Positions 12,746 to 23,582 of a DNA stretch of 64,000 nt are shown here, piece after piece. The position numbers and the translations under genes were made by a program. A model generated the notes under the pieces. It was not told the origin of the DNA. It did no database searches and was given only the letters and a program-made list of their open reading frames with translations. This stretch comes from Cerioporus squamosus (lineage: Eukaryota > Basidiomycota > Agaricomycetes > Polyporales > Polyporaceae), in NCBI GenBank assembly GCA_022592435.1, contig JABYQS010000031.1:208786-272785 (forward strand), read 5' to 3'. Numbering within the stretch: position 1 is the first letter of the stretch; each line of letters opens with the position of its first letter.

Positions 12746-13765
12746 ATGATCTCTCTGTTCAAATCACTCAACTCGAAGGACAAAGGCAAAGCCCGCGAGC
12801 ACGCCCCACCCCCGAACCTCGACGCACCACCCCAATGGCAGCCCGCCCCCGAGCAAGTGCATGCCGAGGGCCTCTACGCCGACGCCACCACCGCCGACTA
12901 CGAGGCCGCGGAGGACTTCTGCATGCGCCATCCGCAGGAGGCCCCGCGCCTTCTCTCCTCGGACGCGGTCGACCGCATCCGGCGGCTCGGGAGCAGGGCG
13001 TGGCAGCTCGCCGTGCCCAGCACGCCGCGTTTCCGCGGGGTCATCCACAACGGGGGTGAGAAGGGCCCCGCGATGGGCGTGGTCAAAGTCGTGACGGCGC
13101 ACGACTGCCAGGACGTCTGTATCCTGAGCCACCTGCCGATCTTGGCGGGCCTGTACGATACTCGGGGCAGGCCCGGGGTCTACTATGAGATCAAGGTGAT
13201 CCGGATGGACGGGGTTATCGCCGTAGGTTGGTGCATCCTGTCTCACTCTATTCTTATGCAACGCCTCATCTAATGTTGACCCTCTCCACTCGCAGGAACG
13301 GCGTGTCGCCCATACCCAGAGTGGCGGCTTCCCGGATGGAACCGTCAGAGTGCAGGCCTGCACTTGGACGACTGCCGGAAGTTCTTCGAGGATCCCGACG
13401 GCGGACGCACATACACCCCAGACCTCCCGGCGGTGTCCCCGGGCGACACCGTCGGGGTAGGCTACACCTGGGAGCTCGGGACGCTCTTCTTCACGCACAA
13501 CGGCAGAAGGCTGCCAGCTGCTTTTTCGGGCGTATATCTGCCGCGCGAGATTCACGACGTCTACGCCGCGATCGGCGTGTCGGGCCCGGGCGCGTGTGAG
13601 TTCGAGGTGAACTTTGGGGGCGGGACGGACTTCGAGTGGAAGGAGGGCAACAACTGGAAGGTCGAGGGACACGTCGGCATGATGCCTGGTGGTCCTGGCG
13701 GGGCCGACGACGAGTTGCCTTCGTACTCCGATGCCCGCAAGGACAGAAGAGTGACATACGAGTGA
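12746..13765 (+). CDS. SPRY-domain protein
   Basis: Exons 12746-13226 and 13296-13765 (69-nt intron, phase 1) give 316 aa. The SPRY domain covers about residues 125-275: PGVYYEIKVIRMDGVIAVG, then the diagnostic RPYPEWRLPGWNRQSAGLHL, GRKFFEDP-like DDCRKFFEDPDGG, GDTVGVGYTWELGTLFFTHNG and AAIGVSGPG. This pattern matches fungal Ssh4/Ear1-type SPRY domains, which act as membrane adaptors for the ubiquitin ligase Rsp5. No transmembrane segment is visible here. The C-terminus has ELPSYSD, a PY-like (LPxY) site that could bind WW domains. The family assignment is firm; the adaptor role is inference. Confidence 0.85.
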
Positions 13766-13961
13766 ACCGGCCTCTCGTTTGTCTCGTTGGCGGACTGCTT
13801 CATGTCCTTGCGATGTGATAGTATATGTAGGATAGTGATGAAAGTCTATACCATTACACGTCGATTACACCTGAGAACTCTAGGGTATTCAAACACAGCG
13901 TGCAGCGTTACCGGCGCACAGCTAAACACACCCTCGTATCTCGCCCAGGACTCAGAGGGAC

Positions 13962-15999
13962 CTAAACTCGGCACTTGAGCTCTGCCCCAGTTCCCATCGA
14001 GATGGTCGCACCAAGGCACCAGCCCAGCTCCGTGCCGTCGATCTGCTTCCCGAGCTGAATCTCACGATCGCCGCCCAGCTCGTACCCGAGCCGGAGGAGG
14101 GCATGCATGAAGGTGAGGTCGAGGCACCACTCGGGGCGGCCCTCGAGCTCCTCCATCAGCGCCTTGTCCGAGCCCCAGTGCTCCTTCCACGCGGTCGGGC
14201 CCTGGCAGACGGTCTTGGCGAGGTCCGCGAACGCCGACACATGGAAGGGAGGTTTGAGCGGGTTCGCGGTCGTGGCGATGAAGGGGTTGAGGCGGTCGTA
14301 GAAGTATGACAGAAGTAGAATCTTGCCGTGAGGGAAAGTCTCGAGCAGGGATGGCTGGTACACGCCGTTGAACGAACACGGCTTGACCTCACAGATCCTA
14401 GAAAACAAGGCGAAGATAATGAGTATTTTAATGAACGAGACAAGAAGGAGGGATGGGATGTACGCGTCTTTGGCCATGACGAGCTCAATCACCCGGTTGC
14501 ACGACTCCCAGCTGCCCACATCCTCGCCGACCATGGTGACGTTCCACTTCCCGCCCAGCCGCTCGTCCTCGATCTCCACCCTCTTCTTCGTCCCCTGCGC
14601 GAGACACGGGTTCACCACGACCGCATCCTTGCCATGATTCGACCCCCGGAGGCTGCCCATAAACTCGACGATCCGGTGCGTGCTCTGGCGCGCGGTCATC
14701 AGGCCATAGCCGAGGTACGAGTGCTGGTAGAGCACCCGCGTCTCCCCGTCGTACTTGAGATCGTACTTGTGCTCGCCCTCCTCCAGCGTCGCATCCGGCT
14801 TCGCCATATCGAACGTCGGCTCGAACACGATCTGCGTCGACGCACCGCCGAGGTCGAGCACCGCGTACGGCGGCGTCTTCTTCGCGGACGGCTCCTTCGA
14901 AAGCGTCTTGAGCAGGTAGTTCGCCGTCAGCCACGCATACACGCCCTCGTCCCGCCCCTCCATGATCTCCACCGCGTTCTCGCCCTGCAGGCTGAACGGA
15001 TACTTCTCCTCCAGCCGGCGGCGCACCGCCACGAGGATGTCGTTCGCCTCCTTCGTACCCAGCCGCCGAAGGCCCGCGGTCGCCTTCACCTGCAGCGGCG
15101 TGCAGCGGCGCAGGCTCTCCGGGACGACACGCACCGCCTCGTCGAGCAGCTCATCGAGGCTCTCTGCGGCCGCGCGCGGCGAGTCGCTGTACGACGAGAG
15201 CCCCGGCTGGCGCTGCTTGAACACCTCGTACTCGTACGCGGGCGACGGCCCGCAGTTGTTGAACTTGTAGATGTGGATGCGCGAGCCCGTCGAGCCCGCG
15301 TCGATCATGAGCGCGAACTGCACGAGCGGGACCCCCGCCTTGTACGGCTTCGTGCAGTAGTGCGTCTTCGTCAGGTCGCCGTCGCTCGCGGGGTCCGTCG
15401 GGCGGGCGGGCGGCACGGCGTCGTCGTCGTGCGGGGGCGGAGCGGCTGGGTAGTCGGCGTGCTTCGTGGTGGTGGGTCCGGGTCCGGGAGCCACCTCGTA
15501 GCCTTCGCTGGGCATATCCGGCCGGCTGATGGCTGCACCCTCTTCAGAAAACCGTACACGACGCTGAGAAGGAATACTCACAAGGAAGATAGTCATCCAG
15601 GTCCTCCCTCCTCGGCCCAAAGAAATATACGAGCCCAATCAAGACCACCGCCCCGATTGCGAACTTCTTCCACGCGAACCTGCGCCCGGGTGGGCTCCTG
15701 CTCGGGCCCATGCCACCCTCGAGCCGTTCATAGTTGCTGCTCCGCGGCGAGAACATGCTGCTGAGTCCGCCGTTGCTGCTTTTGCTCGACCGTTTCCGCG
15801 CGTGAGAACGAGTAGCTGAGCCGATGCCACTGGCGGAGGACGAGGAAGAGGAAGATTCCGGTGTGGCGGCCAACGTTGACTTTGGCACAGACGAGGGGAA
15901 TGAGGAAATGAAAGTCGTGTCCGACGAGCGCGCCGGGGGTGCTTGGGTGGAGTTGTGGTCGTCGAGGTTCAAGATGGGAGAGGCGCTGTGAGGCCGCAT
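13962..15999 (-). CDS. GDA1: Golgi guanosine diphosphatase (GDA1/CD39 apyrase family)
   Basis: Hydrolyses GDP to GMP in the Golgi lumen so that GDP-mannose can be imported for glycosylation. Exons 15999-15582, 15532-14464 and 14397-13962 give 640 aa. An in-frame upstream ATG at 16062 would add 21 residues. It is a type II membrane protein: a Ser-rich cytosolic tail, then one span (KKFAIGAVVLIGLVYFF, about residues 118-135). All apyrase conserved regions are visible: DAGSTGSRIHIY, KATAGLRRL, EGRDEGVYAWLTANYLL, AVLDLGGASTQIVFEP and the late GTELGWCLGATISM. The 66-nt second intron is in frame and would otherwise insert a hydrophobic stretch before ICEVKPCSFNGVYQPSL, which is continuous in the family. 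Confidence 0.94.
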
Positions 16000-16522
16000 G
16001 CGATTCTTCCTCGCAGTCGCAGCCGACCTCCACGATGCAGTGCGAGCGTCCTTTGCAACCACAGCTCAGATCACCCACTTAGAAAGTAACACGCCGTCGA
16101 GAAGAATTGATCTGCATAGACACGTTGTGCATTCATTCACGCTCACACAGGAGAACATTCGGAACACAACATTCACATTGATCAGGACTAACTAACTGCT
16201 TCGACTGCGACGACTACGACGAGAGAGACCGAGATGATGATAGTAAATGAGCAATGAGCATCAGCCGAGCACTAACTGCATCGACCACATTAGCGATGGT
16301 TTTTTGGGATTGTATCGAAGAGGCGCATGGGAAATGGGGGTACGACGCTACTCCAGAGCAAGTGGATGGGGGATAGGGGGATAGGGGAACGGAGTAGCGA
16401 AGGCCACAGAAAAAAATGCGTGGCTTGACTTGAGACGACGATGAGACGGGAAACATAAGGCATAAGGTATACTTTCAAAGTGCGTTAAGGGAGTGGAGAA
16501 AGGGAGGGAGCGAAGACAGTGT

Positions 16523-18210
16523 TCATGCAGAATCGAACGACGGCACCTCATGTCCGTGGCTCTCTAGCAACGCCTTGAACAGCATCGCTCGTTGCCTCCA
16601 CATTTCCTTCTCGTCCTTCTCGCGCTCGACGGCCGTCTCGAGCTCCCGCTGGTACTCGAGCTTCCGCTTCCGGCTCCGCCGTGCTGCGAGGGTGTTCTGC
16701 CGACGCTTGGCCTCGATGGCGTCCATGTCGCCAGGATCGAGGTTGATCTCCTCCTCGAGCTCATCGTCCTCTCCGAACGCTTGTGAACGCGCCCGCTTCT
16801 TCTTCAGCCACGCCGTGGGGACCTCCTTGCGCGACGTCGCCGAAGGGGTGACGTACTTGCGCTGCTGGATAGGAGCGTCCATCGGTACCAACGCATCCGG
16901 CGTGATGTTCTTGCGCGTCCCCGTCGGAAGGCTCTTCCGAGGACGGCGGCCGGGTGTGGAAGGCGTCGGTACTGGTGGGTGTGCGGCGACGGGTGGAGGG
17001 ATGTGGGGTCGAGCGAGGGCGTCGTCGGCGACGGCATAGTGTACATGTCGTCGAAGTTGAACGGAGGTTGGGGGAGAGAAGGGGCGAAGGGGGCGGCCGA
17101 TGGCGGCTTCGTGTGCTCTACGGCTCCACTCAGGCCAAGACCATCGGGGAATAGGGATGCGCCACCAAGATCGGGGAAGTTGTCGGCGTCGAAGATCGCC
17201 GGGCTGGTGAGCATATCAGCCGACATGTCGGCCGAGTCGAGCGCAGGCGTGGTGAGGAAGTCCTCGAAGGGAGAGTCTTCCATCGGCGACGTCAGGAATT
17301 CGCTGAAGTCGTTCGCCATGCGGAACTCGGGGGACGCTGAGCGACAAGAGTAAGTCGAAGTCGCTCGTGCCCCATCGTCGGCGTACGCACCTTGGATCAC
17401 CTCCATGATGGCCTGGACGGTGTCCGCGTCGGGCGCGACGTCGTGCATAGGAGCGGCCCGCTCTGGGGCAGACTGGGTCTCCTCAGACTTTTGCGAGAGC
17501 ATGTTCAAGTAGTTGGAGCACAAAGAGGCGAAATCGAAGTCTGAGGTTGAGCTAGAGGCGACTGAAGGAGCAGGCGCAGGTGCTGAAGACGAAGCTGGTG
17601 CGAACTTGGATGTGCGAGGTACTGGGGGGAGCGACTGGGGGATTCCATGATGGGCAGCTAAAGCCGAGGTCGAGTGGAAGACCGGGTGGGATGTCCGAGG
17701 ACGGTTCGATGGTAGATTTACGGCGACATTTTGAGTCGGGTAGTGGCTTGAGAAACTCTCAAGGTGCGGATAGTGCGAGGAACCATGGCTGGGTGGTTGG
17801 TCCGGGTGGTCGTGGGAAGACGACACGCTTAGAGGAGGAGGCAGAACATTCTGGCGATGTGTGTATTGTTGACGGAACTGGTTGGGAAACAAGGTGGGAG
17901 TGGGGGTGGGGTTAAGTTGGAGGGCGTCGGCTGGCAAACCCGCTAGCTGAGGGAGGAGTCTGGAAGGCGAGGGCGGCGAAATTAGTGGGGAGTTCTCAAC
18001 GGTGCGATCATTGCCGTATTGCTGCGCCGATGGTCCGATAGCAGTATATGGTGAGAGAGAGGGAGAGGGAGCTGAACCGGACGCCGCGCTGGGCGACGCC
18101 TCTTCGGAACACGCTTGCCACTTCTGCCTCATGTACGGCATGTTGCGCAGTGAAGAGGACGACGACTCTGCCCAGTCGTTGGACGACAGTACAGGGGATG
18201 TCATGAGCAT
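16523..18210 (-). CDS. Gcn4-like bZIP transcription factor
   Basis: Likely activator of amino-acid biosynthesis genes (general amino-acid control), binding TGACTC-type sites. Model: 18210-17391, 17336-16991, 16931-16523; 524 aa. The C-terminal bZIP has the basic region AKRRQNTLAARRSRKRKLEY followed by a leucine zipper (LETAVEREKDEKEMWRQRAMLFKALLESH). The middle is acidic (SEFLTSPMEDSPFEDFLTTP), typical of a Gcn4 activation region. The N-terminal half is Ser/Pro-rich. The 54-nt intron at 17390-17337 has good signals. The 59-nt intron at 16990-16932 is inferred because the frame must change there; its donor (GTCGCC) is weak. A short upstream ORF and a leader intron precede the gene. GCN4/cpc-1-type function is inferred from the bZIP region. 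Confidence 0.85.
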
Positions 18211-18238
18211 TGCGCGGGTCGCGAAAAATGCTTAATGA

Positions 18239-18292
18239 CTGCAGCGGAATACGGCGATGCGAACAGACGATGAGATAGGTGAGGGGACTTAC
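18239..18292 (-). other. Intron in the 5' leader of the bZIP gene
   Basis: GTAAGT donor after GACTC and CTGCAG acceptor, 54 nt apart, lie 29 bases upstream of the predicted start codon at 18210. This implies a transcribed leader extending beyond 18292. Confidence 0.6.
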
Positions 18293-18313
18293 GAGTCGCT
18301 CAGATGCTACGTC

Positions 18314-18320
18314 TGAGTCA
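18314..18320. promoter_or_regulatory. TGAGTCA (Gcn4/AP-1-type) site
   Basis: A perfect 7-bp palindromic-core Gcn4/AP-1 consensus just upstream of the leader intron of the bZIP gene. Related GAGTCA half sites occur at 18701-18706 and 20095-20100. Confidence 0.4.
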
Positions 18321-18430
18321 AGTGCTGAGCCTCGGACAGCTGCGACTGTTCGAGGAGTTGAGCGGTGGTGGGAGGAAGGAGGGCTACGAGCGCGACAAAC
18401 TGACTCGGGACGACTCTTGTACTTTCCGAT

Positions 18431-18460
18431 TCACCGCATTTCAGACTCAGAGGCGCCCAT
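18431..18460 (-). promoter_or_regulatory. Short upstream ORF in the bZIP leader
   Basis: A 9-codon ORF (MGASESEMR, then TGA) ends about 220 bases, or about 167 after leader splicing, before the main ATG. A nested second ATG gives a 2-codon ORF (MR-stop). Short leader ORFs are how GCN4/cpc-1 genes are translationally controlled. Whether the transcript includes this segment is not shown. Confidence 0.45.
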
Positions 18461-18660
18461 AACGCCGACTCGGACCCCGGGCTGTGCCTGAGTCGGCGCC
18501 GTCCATGTGCTCGCGTCTACACCTGTCCTGGCCTCCGCAGCGGGATCCTGGCGCACATCTACACGTCTCCCCCGTCGTACACGTATGCAAACTGAGCTCG
18601 AGTAGGTGCTCGAAGACGGACGAAGACTGCGTACGCAGCGCACAGTAGCGCAGACCGCGC

Positions 18661-21325
18661 GGCGACATTGGCTAGCGTCGACAGTGCGGGACCGCGGCTC
18701 GAGTCAGAGTCATCCAGAGCCGGAAGAGGTGTGAATTCCATTTGTCGGATATGGCAGGAGCGATCCTCGCACGCATGCGCCCTGCACAGCACCCGCCTTA
18801 TCGCAGCGCGTGGCGGCCGCCAGTCCCCGCCCCCTGCGCCGCCCCCGCCCCACGCTGCCCCCGCCCGCCGCGCCCTCTCCTCGCGCCAAGGCCGCCCATT
18901 CATTTGTCCGATAAGCCGCCTCCGCCGTCCGACGTCGCGCAACGGTCGCGCGATATCAGCTCCCATCGATTGCGCTGATTGCGTCCACAGGCCCCCGACG
19001 GCCTCCCGCGCGAGTCTCCGGGCGAATGTCCCCGACGAACGGCCGACGCTCACCTGCACGGCCCATCCAATCCCCTTCCTCCGCGCGGTGCCCTCTGCCC
19101 CGCATCTTCTGGGACCCCGGACCCCAGTGGGGCGGGCCGACGCCGCACTAGTAGCACATTAATCACAGGCGCGCATCTGTCCAGGACATCCTGCCATCGA
19201 CAGCCAGCAGTGATCCCGCCGACGCGTCGGAGCGCCCTCTGCGACCTTTACCGCCACATCCGCCCATAACCCAGAGAAAACCAATGACCCTGTGAGCCTC
19301 TGACGTCGCCGACGCGATAAGCCGGGCCTTTGCCATCTGCTTGCTCAGCCGCTGGAGTCAGGATGACCAACGGGCCTCAAAGTTCTTGAAAGCTTGACGT
19401 CGCGAAGCCGCCTCGAGTCGCCCAGGACCAGCAAGCAAGCCAATGACCGTCGAGCAGAGAGAGAGCCAGGCGGACAAGCTCGCAAGTTGGCAATCGGAGA
19501 GAACAGACGAGACCGCGAGGCTGTGAGCGACCGTCGACGTACACCGGCCTGAGAAGAGAAGCAGGTCCCACCCCGGCCTTCTTCGAACAATGTTAGGTGT
19601 CGCCACGACGCGCCAGAGCACCCGGCTGTACGACACTTTGTCAGCATACCACCAACTCGCCGTCGCACTCACCCGCGCATTCGCCGCACTCGCGACCACA
19701 ACACCACCTCGCCTTCCTCTTCCAGCAGCCTTGAGGCTCGTCTGGCGCCACACGTCCACAGCCCTCTCGCACTCCCGATGTCGCTCGGGGCGGTTCAAGC
19801 TTCATCGTTGTACACAGAGTACCTGTACAAGGCAAACCTTGTCGAATGCAATGCACGCACCAGCAACGTCCGCGAACTCGAGCCCAAACGAGCGCCAAAC
19901 CATCCATCGCGTCACAGCCACCTCCGAACCACCCCCCACGCCGACCTTCACGTATGAACGCGATGTATTGCCAGGAAAAATACGCCAGGACGAGAGACAG
20001 GAGAGCCAGGGCCACCACGGGAGGACAGAGAGGTTCAGAGGGCAGAGGGCGGGACAGCAGGGACGCAGCGTGCCCTTTATATGCGGGCGGCCTCGAGTCA
20101 GAGTCCTGCCTTTTCGGGAAGTCGATCAGGAGTCATCCACGTGGGTTCCGTGCGGCGGCGACCATGAGGCTCCCCGACGCCAGGCTGCGGTAACCGTCGA
20201 GTCCGGGTCCGGGTTCGACCCGGAGGTCCCTGCGCTGATTTATTCTGCATAGTATCAGGATGAGGCGGGATGCCATCGCCTGCCTCTCAATGTCATATCC
20301 TCTCGGCGGGTCGTCGCTGCGGGACCGGTTCGTGCCAATGATGCGCCCGTCGCTGCCGAGGGCGGCGGGACCGAGGGTTGCTGACGCCATCGATGGCCGT
20401 CTCATGAACCGAAAGCAATTCGACCGTTCGGGCCACCATGTGAGGCATGCATGGGCGAGAATACCTGCATGCAGGCCTGGTCTCGCTGCGACTCCTCGCT
20501 GGGGTTCATTGCGGACGTTGAGTGGTTAACGTGTGTGCATCCCGGATCCGTCGCTGTGCTTATAGTGAGTGCACTTGGAAGCATGCCTACTCGATAATAG
20601 GTTGAGCACTGACATGCCTCGGTGTCAGCAGAAACCGTGCGAGGCTCACCATGCAATCCGAGTGGTAGAGGTACAAGACCACCGGGATAGTTGAAGACCA
20701 TCTTGGCCAGATATCGACGTCGATGATGACTCGGTGCGACGTCACGACCACCCCTCCAGATGGCCCAAACAGAAATACTCTGGCAGCTTCCTCATCGTCG
20801 TACAGTCCTGCTCGCAACGCAACAGCAGACTATTGAAGCAGGGAGAATCGTAGGAAGGTAATGCCAGTGTCACCCTGGAACCAAAGCACTCAAGCTAGCA
20901 CAGTAGCTGGCAGGCGGGCCCTCGAGTGTTCGCGGAGAAGGAGCTAGAGCGAGGTCATAGTTATAGAAGTGTAGGGTGGTGCTGCAGTAGGCGTCTCGGT
21001 GTAGTAGGCAACTTGCACCCACGTTCGTACGCATTTGCCCTCTCGGGACCTGCCCCTCAGCGAACTAAGGCCATGTCAGCTGCAATGAAATGCCCTAGGG
21101 TGGAGAGATATTCGCCACTCGGGACCACGACAGCAATGGGCTGGAGCTTCGAAGTGAGATGGCATCGCGGACGTTCGTCGAGGCGAGAACGGGCCTTCAA
21201 GGAATGAGGACTGGCCCAAGGGCAGTGTTATCCGAGAGAACAAAGTGATGAACCAATAGCATACCCAATTCGCATGTACCCGATGGTCCACGGACCGCCT
21301 CAGAACCTATATGAGTGCGACGACA
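18661..21325. other. 2.7-kb intergenic region without a confident gene
   Basis: High-GC DNA with many overlapping ORFs on both strands (the longest is about 220 codons at 19590-20252), none with recognisable motifs or supportable splicing. It must contain promoter sequence of the bZIP gene. CTCGAGTCAGAGTC occurs identically at 18698-18711 and 20092-20105. Confidence 0.5.
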
Positions 21326-23115
21326 TCAGCAATAAAGAAAACAAAGAGCAAATGAATGAGCAACGTACAACTTCAGCCATTTACGACGGCAGCATCTCCA
21401 GAGGCCCGAGTTTGCCCATGCTCGCCTCCCCTTGAATCTCGGCGCGCGAGCGTCCGCATCATCATATCGAGTTCGTCCTCGCGGATCAAGTTGAAGCAGG
21501 CGAGTAGCTGTCCGACCATTCGCCAACGCTCCTGCCTCTCGTTCTCCTGACTCGGTGTCCAAGTCGAAGAATTGTCCATACGTCAGGTCATCTTCGCCCC
21601 CGCCCACAACTCTGGGAAAGTGCCGCGCAAGGTATGCCGCTACCAACTGCGGGCGGGCCACAGGAGAATATCCGACGCCAGGCTTCCTCACGCTGGAAGG
21701 ATAATCTCGGGGAGGGAGTGCACCTTTGATGTTGTCTAGCGAGATTTGCTGGGACCCGTTGAATGCTACGGACAGGGTGTGCAGATTGGAGTGTTGCACA
21801 AATGGTGCGAGGGCGGACATTGACGGGAGCGTGTCGTGGATGCAATCTTCGCAGTCAGCAAGGCTGAGCGTGCGGAGGAGAGGGAAGGGGTGGGCGATCT
21901 TGAGATAGCATGCGTCGTCAAGAGCATATCGGCATGGCAAAGTCAGCCTGAGATCAATGAGCTTGGAGAAAATGAAGAGGCTCTCTAGGTGATCTGGACG
22001 GGCAACTAAGCCCATTTGCATTGCACCCTCGGGGTAGAAGTCGTCTCTTGAGCATATCTCCAGAACGCGCAGAGAGGAGGGGGAAAACTGCTGGCGGACA
22101 GATTGGAACAGAGCCGGTATGTCGGACTGCTCCGGAGAATCCGTGATTTCCAGATGCGCGCTCTCCACATTCTCCAATGTTGCGATCGCGCTGAAGGTGA
22201 TGTACGTACGCGCCGTTGTCATCAGAATGAGTTGGCGAAGAGCAGGGAAGGCGTTCGGTGTGAGCTTCTCGGACCATGTGGAGCGAGGCGAGAGACTGGC
22301 TTCGAGCACTTGCAGCTTGGGGAGTCTTGCCAGTGCGCAGATCAGTCGTCTGAACGATGGGGACACCGCGGAAGCGGACTGTCGTGAGTTCGGCAGGTTG
22401 TGTGGTTCGAATGAGCCGTCGTGCGAGAGTACACAGCCACAAACTGCATACAGCATCCTATATCCAGCCACTCCAACCTGGAGACACTCCAACATGGGGA
22501 ATCGGCCAGCAATCTCGGCGAGCGCAGCTTGCGGACGCTGTTCAGGCTTTTCAGCGTTCAAGCGAGACCCCCACTGAAGGCCAGAGTCCAAATCCCGCAC
22601 TTGCGAGCCCATCAGCGCGAAGGTGTCGCGGAGATGCTTGTCCCCGATCGACATGCAGTTTCACTCGAAATCCCGCATCCTCGGCAGCACAACTTGTACG
22701 GGCCGCGATGCAACCATGGTTGCGAGTGACTCGGGATGGATCCTCTGATAGTCGTAGTTCTCGCCCCAGTATCCGCAAAAACCTATCATGTTGACGTGTT
22801 GCGAGTAGTACAGGAAGCGCTGCCAATCTTGTGTTGGAGTGCTCGAGTCAACGTCGGTCGTGGTCTCCTGTAGTGAGCCTCTTAAATGCAGAGTTCAGAA
22901 CGACATACCAGCTCCTGGCCCGCAATTGTCCATGCATCCACCGGAAAGCACTTCACAAGAGGTAGAAGATCGTCAAGGACATCCCATAGCTCCCGAACCG
23001 CCGGTTCGTGTATGGACTTGCAGGTCCTGACGAGTGCGGCCAATGATGCCGCGTCACCCCGTACAAATGCGCAGATCTGACGGACGAATTCTTGGATTGT
23101 GAGTGCTCTGTGCAT
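21326..23115 (-). pseudogene. F-box/LRR-like pseudogene, copy 3
   Basis: Exon 1 is 23115-22909 (F-box: LTIQEFVRQICAF, LAALVRTCKSIHEPAVRELW, LLPLVKCFPVDAW). A 41-nt intron follows at the same position as in the other copies, and exon 2 starts at 22867. After 68 codons the frame meets TGA at 22663-22661, exactly where copies 1, 2 and 5 have the conserved Trp of the NL-x-x-x-x-W motif. The same frame then stays open to 21326 and keeps LRR-like similarity. The end is damaged too: the conserved terminal block (W-x2-V-x2-LL-x2-F-x2-IREDE) is in another frame near 21400-21540. Two separate lesions make this a pseudogene in this assembly. The first open stretch would still encode a 137-residue F-box protein. 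Confidence 0.8.
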
Positions 23116-23582
23116 GATCTGAGACAGTGCGATGCCTGAATGCACGAAGAAAGAAGAGAGAAAACGACATAGTACGCACTCCAGACGTAGACGAAGTAAA
23201 CGGACACGGAGGGAGCCGCGCATCCGTGGACTCGCGACCCCCACGGTTCACCGGGCCGTGACCGGCTCAAACGCTAACCTCACGGCGTCTTTGCGGCGTC
23301 TCTCCCTGAACTTGGTCGCAGGCCATAAAACCCTCACGTCTGCGTAATGTATTCCGCAAGCAAGGGAACATTGACAGCTGGATAACCAGATTAAGACGAG
23401 TCCATTGTGAAAACGCATTCGAGGAGATGAATCCTCCGTAAGTACTTACATGCTTGCAATCGAGGAGGTTGGTCCTCCGTACATGCAGCCGTGATGAGTC
23501 CCTGGTAGAAAACTTACACATGCTAGTACATAGTGAAGTTGAATTCAACCGTGTCCATCCAAGTCGCTCCGAGTCCGTTTCC

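Noticed and set aside
12764..13672. 302-codon minus-strand ORF
   Set aside because: Antisense to the SPRY gene, which has clear domain motifs and an intron on the plus strand.
14328..15764. 478-codon plus-strand ORF
   Set aside because: Exactly antisense to the GDA1 coding exons. Its Arg/Leu/Val-rich reading is the expected shadow of GC-rich codons.
20195..20235. Possible tRNA T-loop (GGGTTCGACCC)
   Set aside because: No acceptor stem, anticodon arm or A box can be placed around it.
19590..20252. 220-codon plus-strand ORF
   Set aside because: No domain, no plausible residue pattern, and overlapped by an equally open minus-strand ORF; typical of GC-rich noncoding DNA.
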